From NCBI GenBank assembly GCA_965371855.1, contig CBDUZZ010000091.1:1-15069 (forward strand): a DNA stretch of 15,069 nt, written 5' to 3'. Shown in pieces: positions 8,959 to 15,044 of the stretch (position 1 is the first letter of the stretch; every line of letters starts with the position of its first letter). The stretch is from JAADEM01 sp965371855. GTDB lineage: Bacteria > Bacteroidota > Bacteroidia > Bacteroidales > Marinilabiliaceae. Position numbers and translations under genes: made by a program. The notes under the pieces were generated by a model, which ran no database searches, had not been told where the DNA came from, and saw nothing but the letters and a program-made list of their open reading frames with translations.

Positions 8959-10482
8959 ATGAAACGATATTTAATTATTATTCTCTTTCTCTTCTCACAT
9001 TTGGGATTAATATACTCTCAAAATAAAGAGATACAAATTGCTGATAAATATTTCAACAATTTTAACTATTCAAATGCTATAAAAAAGTATTTGAAACTTA
9101 TTGAAGAAGGTAAAAACACCTATTATGCAACAAATAAAATTGCTGAGTGTTACAGTCATCTTCAACAATCAGAAAAAGCCATTGACTGGTATTTAAAGGC
9201 TATTAAATTCCCGGATTTTGATTATCATATATATTATTTTCTCGCCCAGGAATTAAAAGAGATAAAAGATTACGAATCATCCCATGATTACATGCAGAAA
9301 TATCTGGAGCTGTCAGGTTCCCATCTCCATGATTACAATTACCCGTTAAATAATTATATACGACTATTGAAAGAAGATTCTTCCAGATACGAAATATACA
9401 ATCTCAAAATTAATTCAACGTCATCCGAATTTGGCCCTTGTATTTACTCCAACAAACTAATATTTTGCTCTAACAGACCAAACCGCACTCTAATAAACAG
9501 AGGAGATATAATGACTAACCAACCTTTTTTCAAACTATACCAGGCACAAAGAATTTCCTTAAATGAACTGGGTGACCCTAAAGACTTCGCAAAAAAAACA
9601 AAATCAAAACTTAATATTGGACCTATATGTTTTAATAAAGAAATGAACCTGATGTACATTACCAAAAACATCCCAAAAACAAAAAAAGGTAATGTAACAT
9701 TAGATATATTCACAACTAAAAAAACAAAAGGAATATGGGGAAAAAACAGTGAACGAATTCCTTTGCAAAATAGTGGATTTTCAGTTGCTCATCCTTCATT
9801 ATCAAAAAACGGGAAGAAATTCTATTTTAGCTCTGATATGCCGGGAGGATACGGTGGAATGGATCTGTATGTATGTGATAACAAAAACGGCTTTTTAAGC
9901 ACTCCCGAAAACCTTGGCTCTCAAATTAACACCCCCGGAAACGAGGTATTTCCATATGTTGCAAATGATGGCCGACTTTATTTTGCATCTGACGGACTGC
10001 AAGGATTAGGTGGACTTGATATCTTTTTTTCAATACCTGCTGAAGAGAGCTTTTCCTATCCTTTTAATTTAGGATACCCGATAAACACCTCAGCTGATGA
10101 CTTTAGCCTGACTTTAATGAGTGATATGAGAACCGGATATCTTACATCAAATAGAGAAGGCGGAAAAGGTGAAGATGATATTTATGCATTCCGCATTATT
10201 AAACCGGTAAGCTATTGCCTAATAGTAGGAACTGTTATTGATGAGGATAATGGAAAACCTATTAACGGAGCACAAGTTATTATGAAAAACAGTAAAGGGT
10301 TAATTGTTTATAAATTAATTACTGATCCTAATGGAGGTTTTTCCATATACCTGAAAAGTGATAATAATTACTCTTTTAGTTGCAGAAAAAAACTATATAA
10401 GAAATTAGATATTAAATTTTCAGAGACTCAAATGCTGAATAAAAAGATCCTTCAGGTAGAATTAAGCTTACAGACAAAATAA
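8959..10482 (+). CDS. Secreted TPR, PD40 beta-propeller and carboxypeptidase-regulatory-domain protein (PorE-like, no OmpA domain)
   Basis: A 507-residue exported protein. The signal peptide is about 1-21 (MKRYLIIILFLFSHLGLIYSQ). TPR-like helices follow (about 24-120, with YSNAIKKYLKLIEEG and YATNKIAECYSHLQQSEKAIDWYLKAI). Next is a WD40-like PD40 beta-propeller (about 145-410) with repeated FYFSSDMPGGYGGMDLYV, LYFASDGLQGLGGLDIFF and TSNREGGKGEDDIYAF motifs. A carboxypeptidase-regulatory-like beta domain ends the protein (about 419-507, GTVIDEDNGKPINGAQV). Proteins of this architecture usually carry a further C-terminal OmpA peptidoglycan-binding domain, as in PorE of Porphyromonas gingivalis; here the stop comes right after the regulatory domain. 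It follows the PorP/SprF gene by 116 bp, so it probably works in the same T9SS/adhesin assembly in the periplasm. How it would be anchored without OmpA is open. Confidence 0.85.
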   Translation: MKRYLIIILFLFSHLGLIYSQNKEIQIADKYFNNFNYSNAIKKYLKLIEEGKNTYYATNKIAECYSHLQQSEKAIDWYLKAIKFPDFDYHIYYFLAQELKEIKDYESSHDYMQKYLELSGSHLHDYNYPLNNYIRLLKEDSSRYEIYNLKINSTSSEFGPCIYSNKLIFCSNRPNRTLINRGDIMTNQPFFKLYQAQRISLNELGDPKDFAKKTKSKLNIGPICFNKEMNLMYITKNIPKTKKGNVTLDIFTTKKTKGIWGKNSERIPLQNSGFSVAHPSLSKNGKKFYFSSDMPGGYGGMDLYVCDNKNGFLSTPENLGSQINTPGNEVFPYVANDGRLYFASDGLQGLGGLDIFFSIPAEESFSYPFNLGYPINTSADDFSLTLMSDMRTGYLTSNREGGKGEDDIYAFRIIKPVSYCLIVGTVIDEDNGKPINGAQVIMKNSKGLIVYKLITDPNGGFSIYLKSDNNYSFSCRKKLYKKLDIKFSETQMLNKKILQVELSLQTK

Positions 10483-10492
10483 AGAATAATAG

Positions 10493-11647
10493 TCAGGTTG
10501 TTGTTTTGATAGTAAAAGAAAATGGAATAGCTCCAAACGCCATTATTGCAACAATTTTATAGGTTAACTCCAAATCTAAATTATCGCCCAAATAACCAAC
10601 CAACATAACCATTAATGCACCAATCAAAAAAGTTGTAGTCATGTAAACACCGTTAACCAGGTTGCTGTGTTTGGTTTGTAAATTATTCACAACAGACAAA
10701 AACACAGGGCCGGTTATAAACATGAACAAACCTATCAATACAAGAACACCAATTTGCAAAATGCCTGAACTATATAAAAAAGCAAACATTAAAACAGGTG
10801 ACACAATTGAAGATATTACAAGCATATTCTTCTGACCTATACGATCAGACAAATTACCTGCAAAGAAAGTACCAACCACGCCGGCTCCTTGTAATACAGA
10901 TAGCGAAATACCGGCAAACCACAACGACTCTCCCCGATGCTCCAAAAAAACAGGCAGATAAAATGTTAATGCAGATTTCATCGCTGTTCTGAAAAAAAAT
11001 ATCATTGCAATAGATGAAATAACCGGAAAGATATTTTTTAATGTCCGAATATATCCATGAAAAGATGATTTTTCAATTCTGTCGCTAATAGTTTCATTTT
11101 TGAATTTATACCAAAGTATGACTGATGCAAGTACGCCGACAGGTATTAAATGTGTTAAACCTTTTAAGCCCCAAATCTCTACAGCCCCCAAAGCAATAAG
11201 AGGGCCTATTGTTCTGGCCAATTCCCCACCTACCATATAAAAACTCATTCCCCGTCCTATCCTGTTTCCTGATACTTTACGTATCATGACCGGAGAAGGA
11301 ACATGAAAAAACGAACTGCTTATCCCACTTACCAGCACTATCAAAACAAGTAGTGCTTTACTTTGCGAAACACCTATTAATGACATGGATATTGCAGTAA
11401 TGGCAGGTGATAAAATAACAAAATACCTGGCTTTAGTCCTTTCTGCCAATACTCCTATCAGAGGATTAAGAAGCATAGGAAGTCGTTGTACAACAGATAG
11501 CAGACCGGCAAAAGTAAGACTAAAACCAAAATGCTGCTTCAAGACGGGCAATAACGGAGCCAGAAATGATGTATATATATCATGAAAGAAATGCGCCATT
11601 GAAACTAATAGCACCTTTTCTGTCTGAAAAGATTCAGCTTTTTTCAT
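10493..11647 (-). CDS. MFS transporter, fosmidomycin-resistance (Fsr)-like
   Basis: A major-facilitator inner-membrane carrier with about 12 hydrophobic segments, closest in motif to Fsr-type drug exporters. The N-terminal pattern HFFHDIYTSFLAPLLPVL then GLLSVVQRLPMLLNPLIG is characteristic of that group, and the cytoplasmic loop motif GNLSDRIGQKN marks the second half. The substrate is unknown. An in-frame ATG nine codons upstream (11674) would give a 393-residue form starting MSIPGIFSD. I prefer the ATG at 11647 (384 residues, MKKAESFQTEKV) because the upstream ATG lies in the loop of a perfect 10-bp hairpin with a T run (11653-11686) that looks like the terminator of the preceding gene. 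The gene is convergent with the PorE-like gene, with only 10 bp between stops, and no clear shared terminator is visible there. Confidence 0.85.
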   Translation of the reverse strand: MKKAESFQTEKVLLVSMAHFFHDIYTSFLAPLLPVLKQHFGFSLTFAGLLSVVQRLPMLLNPLIGVLAERTKARYFVILSPAITAISMSLIGVSQSKALLVLIVLVSGISSSFFHVPSPVMIRKVSGNRIGRGMSFYMVGGELARTIGPLIALGAVEIWGLKGLTHLIPVGVLASVILWYKFKNETISDRIEKSSFHGYIRTLKNIFPVISSIAMIFFFRTAMKSALTFYLPVFLEHRGESLWFAGISLSVLQGAGVVGTFFAGNLSDRIGQKNMLVISSIVSPVLMFAFLYSSGILQIGVLVLIGLFMFITGPVFLSVVNNLQTKHSNLVNGVYMTTTFLIGALMVMLVGYLGDNLDLELTYKIVAIMAFGAIPFSFTIKTTT

Positions 11648-11652
11648 ATCAG

Positions 11653-11686
11653 AAAAAATCCCAGGTATGGACATCCGGGATTTTTT
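11653..11686 (-). terminator. Hairpin with T run after the DUF3127 gene
   Basis: Arms AAAAAATCCC (11653-11662) and GGGATTTTTT (11677-11686) are perfect 10-bp inverted complements around a 14-nt loop, and each strand ends in six Ts. On the minus strand it begins about 20 nt after the DUF3127 stop, the usual place for an intrinsic terminator. It holds the upstream ATG of the MFS gene (11674) in its loop, so it could instead act as an attenuator or a translational control hairpin. Confidence 0.7.
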
Positions 11687-11706
11687 AGTTAGTTCATTTT
11701 ACTGTT

Positions 11707-12075
11707 TTAGAATGGCAGGTCATCCCCTTCTTCTGAAGCAGGAATATCTGTTTCTTTATACTCAGGAGGTGGCATATCCGGAGGCAAATTTTGTTCACCG
11801 GCAGTTACAGTCTCTATTTTCCATGCTTTTGCATTAGTGTACCATCTTTCATTATACTCCCTCGACTCAATATCAAAACCTACTTTTAGCATAGCACCTT
11901 CTTTCAGGTTTTTTACTGTTTCTACACGTTCACCCCAAGCATCAAAGCAAATATTTTTAGGATATTGATCTTGTGTCTCAATAACAAAAGAACTCTTTAC
12001 CCATGTACCATTCTTACCCTCACCTGTTTGTTCAGGCAATATTTTTATCAGTTTTCCTGTTAATTCCAAACTCAT
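11707..12075 (-). CDS. DUF3127 OB-fold protein with SSB-like C-terminal tip
   Basis: A 122-residue cytoplasmic protein of the DUF3127 family, common in Bacteroidota. The N-terminal part (about 1-90: LTGKLIKILPEQTGEG, WVKSSFVIETQDQYPKNICF, KEGAMLKVGFDIESREYN, WYTNAKAWKIE) reads as a five-strand OB-fold like single-stranded-DNA-binding protein. It is followed by a proline-rich linker (NLPPDMPPPEYKETDIP) and an acidic end EEGDDLPF. That end closely matches the SSB tail (DDDIPF type) that recruits DNA-repair and replication partners, so a role in nucleic-acid binding is inferred. It starts 31 nt after the cyclophilin gene stop, on the same strand, and probably shares its transcript. Confidence 0.85.
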   Translation of the reverse strand: MSLELTGKLIKILPEQTGEGKNGTWVKSSFVIETQDQYPKNICFDAWGERVETVKNLKEGAMLKVGFDIESREYNERWYTNAKAWKIETVTAGEQNLPPDMPPPEYKETDIPASEEGDDLPF

Positions 12076-12106
12076 TTGTTCTACTTTTTAAATTAAAAAT
12101 AAAATA

Positions 12107-12565
12107 CTACTCTTCAATAACTGTAATCTTCTCTATCTTATCTCCGGCTTCTATCTCATCTATCACATCAACACCTTCAACAACCCGACCGAAACAGGTA
12201 TGCTGCCTGTCAAGATGTTTTGTACCGGCACGACTGTGACAAACAAAAAATTGAGAACCACCGGTATTACGTCCGGCATGAGCCATAGATAAAACACCTC
12301 TATCGTGATACTGGTTTTCTCCATCCAACTCACAGTCGATAGAGTACCCCGGACCGCCTGTCCCAATCCTTGAATCACTCATATCTTTTGAATAAGGACA
12401 TCCTCCCTGAATAACAAAATCAGGAATTACCCTGTGAAATGCCAGCCCGTCATAAAAACCTTCCTTGGCTAACTTAATAAAATTTGCAACAGTTTTAGGT
12501 GCATCATTCTCATAGAATTCAACTTCCATAATTCCCTTACCGGTATGTATTTCAGCTTTTTTCAT
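12107..12565 (-). CDS. Cyclophilin-type peptidyl-prolyl cis-trans isomerase
   Basis: This 152-residue protein catalyses cis-trans isomerisation of Xaa-Pro bonds. Hallmarks are AFHRVIPDFVIQGGCP (catalytic Arg and Phe), MAHAGRNTGGSQFFVCHS (the SQFF segment contacting the substrate proline) and LDRQHTCFGRVVEG. No signal peptide is present, so it is cytosolic. The length is close to that of small PpiB-like cyclophilins. HTCFGRV carries a Cys where Val is more usual, and the GG of the N-terminal FHRVIP region is normal. The ATG at 12565 starts one beta strand before the family core. A perfect -7 box lies 44 nt upstream (12609-12616). It is the first gene of a probable two-gene operon with DUF3127. 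Confidence 0.93.
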   Translation of the reverse strand: MKKAEIHTGKGIMEVEFYENDAPKTVANFIKLAKEGFYDGLAFHRVIPDFVIQGGCPYSKDMSDSRIGTGGPGYSIDCELDGENQYHDRGVLSMAHAGRNTGGSQFFVCHSRAGTKHLDRQHTCFGRVVEGVDVIDEIEAGDKIEKITVIEE

Positions 12566-12608
12566 AACTTTTTCTTAATCAATTAATCCCTCTTCATTTT
12601 AAAAAAAT

Positions 12609-12616
12609 CAAAGATA
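12609..12616 (-). promoter_or_regulatory. -7 promoter box for the cyclophilin/DUF3127 operon
   Basis: Minus-strand TATCTTTG fits TAnnTTTG exactly and would give a leader of about 38 nt. No TTG/TTTG -33 box is seen at 19-21 nt upstream, so support is from the -7 element only. Confidence 0.4.
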
Positions 12617-12925
12617 CAATATTAAATGAAAATAATCTCGTGAAATAATCAAGATTCTTTTGATAAAATTCAAAACTGATAATTGATGAATCAAAGAACT
12701 TTTTAAAAAGATATGATTTAAGTATTGCTTTACCCTCAAATAACAATCGCTTATTTGATTTTTTTCAGCAAAGAATCTATTCCAATTAAATTTTGGATAT
12801 CTCAGATCAAATTGTAATGGAGATTTCGATCACTTCTCAATAATCAAATTTTCAATAAAAAAACTATATAAAATAATGTTCACAATTCGTTTTTGATTCA
12901 ATACACTTTCACGATGAGCTAATTT

Positions 12926-12937
12926 CCAACATGTTGG
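12926..12937. repeat. Perfect 12-bp palindrome CCAACATGTTGG
   Basis: A fully symmetric CCAACATGTTGG sits 4 bp beyond the stop codon of the thioredoxin-like gene. With no loop it is better suited to binding a dimeric protein than to acting as a terminator. No second copy was seen in the window. Confidence 0.5.
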
Positions 12938-12941
12938 TTGT

Positions 12942-13466
12942 TTAATTAAAACATCCTTTGGCCATTAAAAAATCTAGCGAAAGGTTGGTTTGATTTTTGA
13001 TTATGAAGTGAATAGCGCATATCTTATTGAAATCATCCAAAACAAAATAATAAGGTCGTCTATATTTATCGATTTCTTTAAAAAGATATTGGCTGTTGAT
13101 TACCATAAAACCATCGTTAATCTGTTTTTTGAAGATCTGCAAATCTCTGTGATTACGATAACTCGTTATAATATTAACTTGTTTGATGGCATCGTTGTCT
13201 AAATTGATCAAGAACTCTAGCTCTATATCAATACAGATAGAGCACGAATTAGATGGAATTCTTAAATATATTGTACCTGCATTACCTTGTTGAAATGAAG
13301 TATCCACAATCATTCCATAATAATAACTATTAGAAAAAAAATCACTCTCACTCTTTTGATCCGTCATTAGCCATCTATCACAATAACTTACACTTACACT
13401 TACACTTAAAATAACAAAGAACATTACAACTAATACACTGATGCCAAGATTAGTCTTTTCCTTCAT
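12942..13466 (-). CDS. Membrane-anchored thioredoxin-fold protein with CxxC motif
   Basis: A 174-residue protein with one N-terminal hydrophobic segment (about 7-28, signal peptide or anchor) and a short thioredoxin-like domain. IPSNSCSICIDIE gives CSIC (C75-C78) after a beta strand (TIYLRIP), as in TlpA/redoxin active sites. RRPYYFVLD near the end supplies the likely cis-proline (P138) ahead of strand beta-4. Extra cysteines lie at 29, 150 and 172. A role in periplasmic thiol-disulfide exchange is inferred. It overlaps the end of the beta-propeller gene by 17 bp, so translation is probably coupled. Four AGTGTA-type hexamers near 13392-13415 encode the SVSVSVS tail of the hydrophobic segment. 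The domain is shorter than standard TlpA and sequence similarity is weak, so the fold call rests on the motif order. Confidence 0.6.
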   Translation of the reverse strand: MKEKTNLGISVLVVMFFVILSVSVSVSYCDRWLMTDQKSESDFFSNSYYYGMIVDTSFQQGNAGTIYLRIPSNSCSICIDIELEFLINLDNDAIKQVNIITSYRNHRDLQIFKKQINDGFMVINSQYLFKEIDKYRRPYYFVLDDFNKICAIHFIIKNQTNLSLDFLMAKGCFN

Positions 13467-14613
13467 TCTGAGTTGATTTTAATCTATGTTTAATCAATAC
13501 TGGATTTGAGTTTTCATTTAACATAGAACAGATTGAATCAAGTGCTTCTTGACGCTTTGGGCTGTTTGATTGTTTCTGAAGAAAGAAGAATGTAGAAGGC
13601 ATGACTGCTTCAACAATCATTTCGTCATAAATACAAACAGGATTCATAAATGTTTCCCAACCATCTTTTTTAATAAGAAAGGATGGAAATTCTTGTATTA
13701 TTCCATTTTTAACACTAGAAAAAAACACAAAATGAATTCTTTTTTTATAACGGTACTCCAACATTATCAAATCATTATTCGTATGCAAGTCGCAAAATCC
13801 TGTCACAAAACTCTTTTCAACTAACTTTTCAGCAACATCTCTGGCTCTTCTACTAGCAAGATCTATTTTCATTTCATTAGTAAAAGATTTTCTCCCAAAG
13901 TCAAAAGAAACCATCTTTTCTATGTTGTCATCTCTCAGTTCAAATATTCCATAATTAAATGGTTCAACAAAAATTTGAGAATTTTCTAAACTTGCTACAT
14001 ATGTACCTATATCATGGGTAAAGCCATTTCCACCTTTAATCTTTTTTAGGATATTAAATTCTTTGTCTAATTTTAAGAATTTAACATTTCTATTATTCTT
14101 CCTTCCAAACGGTGAATTCCCTATAAAAGCAAGATATCCATTTGGAGTTTCAATGAAATTTTTGCAATAAAATGAGATTTTCTTTTCGTTCAAGATTTTA
14201 CCTTCTTGTGAATATGCAATAATCTTTCTACTCTTACTATCATATACCCAAAGGCATTTATCTTTCTTACTATATAAGATATCTATTGGGCGTAGATATT
14301 CACCTGGACCTTTTCCATTTTTCCCGATTTGTTTAATATAACGACCATTTTTATCAAAGCATAATACTTTATTTTGTTGAATATCAAGTATAAAAATGAA
14401 ATTTGATGTTTCTAAAATTTCTTTTACATATCCTATTAGAGATTTGTCAGTTGTTTCAAGGAAAATAAGCTTAGGTTCTTTAAAAATCTCCTCGTATCCA
14501 TTAGTAAATGGAGCTTTACATTCTCCAATTTTATGACTTTTTGTGTTTTCAGTATTCTTACAATTAATAATAAAAAGTAGTAATACAAGTAATAATGAAA
14601 TTATTTTCCCCAT
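13450..14613 (-). CDS. 6-bladed beta-propeller lipoprotein (BF3164-like)
   Basis: A 387-residue exported protein. A hydrophobic N-terminus ends FIINC (C18), which reads as a lipobox with Asn at -1, so lipid anchoring is likely but not certain. The body is a 6-bladed/NHL-like propeller (about 45-360). The clearest blade carries IFILDIQQNKVLCFDKNGRY followed by IKQIGKNGKGPGEYLRPIDI, the typical GxGPGEY signature, then LWVYDSKSRKIIAYSQEGK. Such proteins are numerous in Bacteroidales and often lie next to NVEALA peptides and thioredoxin-like genes; their biochemical role is not established as far as I know. It follows the NVEALA-like gene by 62 bp containing a hairpin, and overlaps the thioredoxin-like gene by 17 bp. 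The ATG at 14613 leads directly into the signal sequence. Confidence 0.82.
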   Translation of the reverse strand: MGKIISLLLVLLLFIINCKNTENTKSHKIGECKAPFTNGYEEIFKEPKLIFLETTDKSLIGYVKEILETSNFIFILDIQQNKVLCFDKNGRYIKQIGKNGKGPGEYLRPIDILYSKKDKCLWVYDSKSRKIIAYSQEGKILNEKKISFYCKNFIETPNGYLAFIGNSPFGRKNNRNVKFLKLDKEFNILKKIKGGNGFTHDIGTYVASLENSQIFVEPFNYGIFELRDDNIEKMVSFDFGRKSFTNEMKIDLASRRARDVAEKLVEKSFVTGFCDLHTNNDLIMLEYRYKKRIHFVFFSSVKNGIIQEFPSFLIKKDGWETFMNPVCIYDEMIVEAVMPSTFFFLQKQSNSPKRQEALDSICSMLNENSNPVLIKHRLKSTQNEGKD

Positions 14614-14631
14614 GCCATTTTTATAATAAAT

Positions 14632-14656
14632 ATGGAGAAAACTTTGTTTTCTCCAT
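14632..14656 (-). terminator. 11-bp hairpin between the NVEALA-like gene and the propeller gene
   Basis: Arms ATGGAGAAAAC (14632-14642) and GTTTTCTCCAT (14646-14656) pair perfectly around a 3-nt loop. On the minus strand it lies 19 nt after the NVEALA-like stop and 18 nt before the propeller ATG, followed by an AT-rich ATATTTATTAT rather than a clean U run. It may be a partial terminator or an RNA processing/stability element that sets higher expression of the peptide than of its neighbours. Confidence 0.6.
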
Positions 14657-14675
14657 TAGATTATTTAATTATAAC

Positions 14676-14918
14676 TCAACACAATGACCCCCCATCAACA
14701 CAATCCCAATGTTCAATTGTATAGAAACCATCAGTAACATCAAACACGTGTGCATAATGTTCGAAAATAACATTACGCATTTCTCTCATGTCAACAATTG
14801 GGTTTCCAGCTAGAGCCTCTTTTGTTAAGTAAAAAGTGAGATCCCTATCTTCATGTAAATCAATAGATACATTTGCGATAGATAAAACCACAATAAATGC
14901 AAAAAATATTTTTTTCAT
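14676..14918 (-). CDS. NVEALA-like small secreted peptide
   Basis: An 80-residue protein. A hydrophobic stretch (about 4-17, FFAFIVVLSIANV) is followed by a polar linker, then LTKEALAGNP (31-40), which lines up with the LANVEALAxGE motif of the NVEALA family (PF14055-type short exported proteins of Bacteroidales). If processing follows ALA (residue 37), the mature part is 43 residues and holds two cysteines, C73 and the C-terminal C80, in WDCVDGGSLC. The family is recognised from the motif position, the size and the Cys-containing tail; the NVEALA letters are not exact here (TKEALA). It is the first gene of the propeller/thioredoxin-like cluster. The function of the family is unknown to me. 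Confidence 0.65.
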   Translation of the reverse strand: MKKIFFAFIVVLSIANVSIDLHEDRDLTFYLTKEALAGNPIVDMREMRNVIFEHYAHVFDVTDGFYTIEHWDCVDGGSLC

Positions 14919-14932
14919 AACTTATATTTAGG

Positions 14933-14985
14933 TGGGTTCTAAAAATTAGTTTTTTCTGTTGATTTATCAAAGACCGTAGAACCCA
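14933..14985 (-). promoter_or_regulatory. Inverted repeat in the leader of the NVEALA-like gene
   Basis: TGGGTTCTA (14933-14941) and TAGAACCCA (14977-14985) are perfect 9-bp inverted complements, 35 nt apart, starting 15 bp upstream of the NVEALA-like ATG. A second pair, CGTAGA (14975-14980) with TCTACG (15005-15010), shares bases 14977-14980 with it, so the two stems exclude each other. This could be a structured mRNA leader or a protein-binding site. Confidence 0.4.
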
Positions 14986-15011
14986 TTAACGATTTTCGAA
15001 AAAATCTACGA

Positions 15012-15044
15012 CAATATTACAAAATTTATTTCATATTTCTCAAA
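15012..15044 (-). promoter_or_regulatory. Candidate promoter of the NVEALA/propeller/thioredoxin cluster
   Basis: Minus-strand TTTG (15044 to 15041) and TAATATTG (15019 to 15012, one mismatch to TAnnTTTG) are 21 nt apart. Transcription from here would start near 15005 and give a leader of about 85 nt carrying the inverted repeat at 14933-14985. The window ends 25 bp further, so other upstream genes cannot be excluded. Confidence 0.35.

Larger units (their letters stand above)
12566..12941. other. Intergenic gap of 376 bp, AT-rich, with a start-less near-open frame
   Basis: No gene with a normal start is seen here. On the minus strand the frame running from 12964 to 12611 has only one internal stop (TGA at 12830-12832) in about 118 codons. 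Roughly nine or ten stops would be expected by chance at this base composition (my estimate). The second part reads protein-like (for example FDLRYPKFNWNRFFAEKN, then DCYLRVKQYLNHIFLKS) but I do not recognise it and it lacks an ATG. It may be a decayed gene or chance. The cyclophilin -7 box overlaps its end. No tRNA and no mobile-element end was seen. Confidence 0.4.

Noticed and set aside
10483..10492. Shared bidirectional terminator between the convergent genes
   Set aside because: Only 10 bp separate the stops and no stable stem with a T run was found around them.
12163..12378. Alternative-frame 71-codon reading frame inside the cyclophilin gene
   Set aside because: It overlaps the conserved catalytic core of the cyclophilin, so it is a shadow.
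13220..13243. Inverted repeat GCTCTAT / ATAGAGC with a 10-nt loop
   Set aside because: It lies in the coding sequence over the CSIC motif of the thioredoxin-like gene and is only 7 bp, so it is most likely incidental.
14676..14918. Bacteroidetocin-type bacteriocin precursor
   Set aside because: No double-glycine leader and no peptidase-containing ABC exporter nearby; the motif order fits the NVEALA family better.
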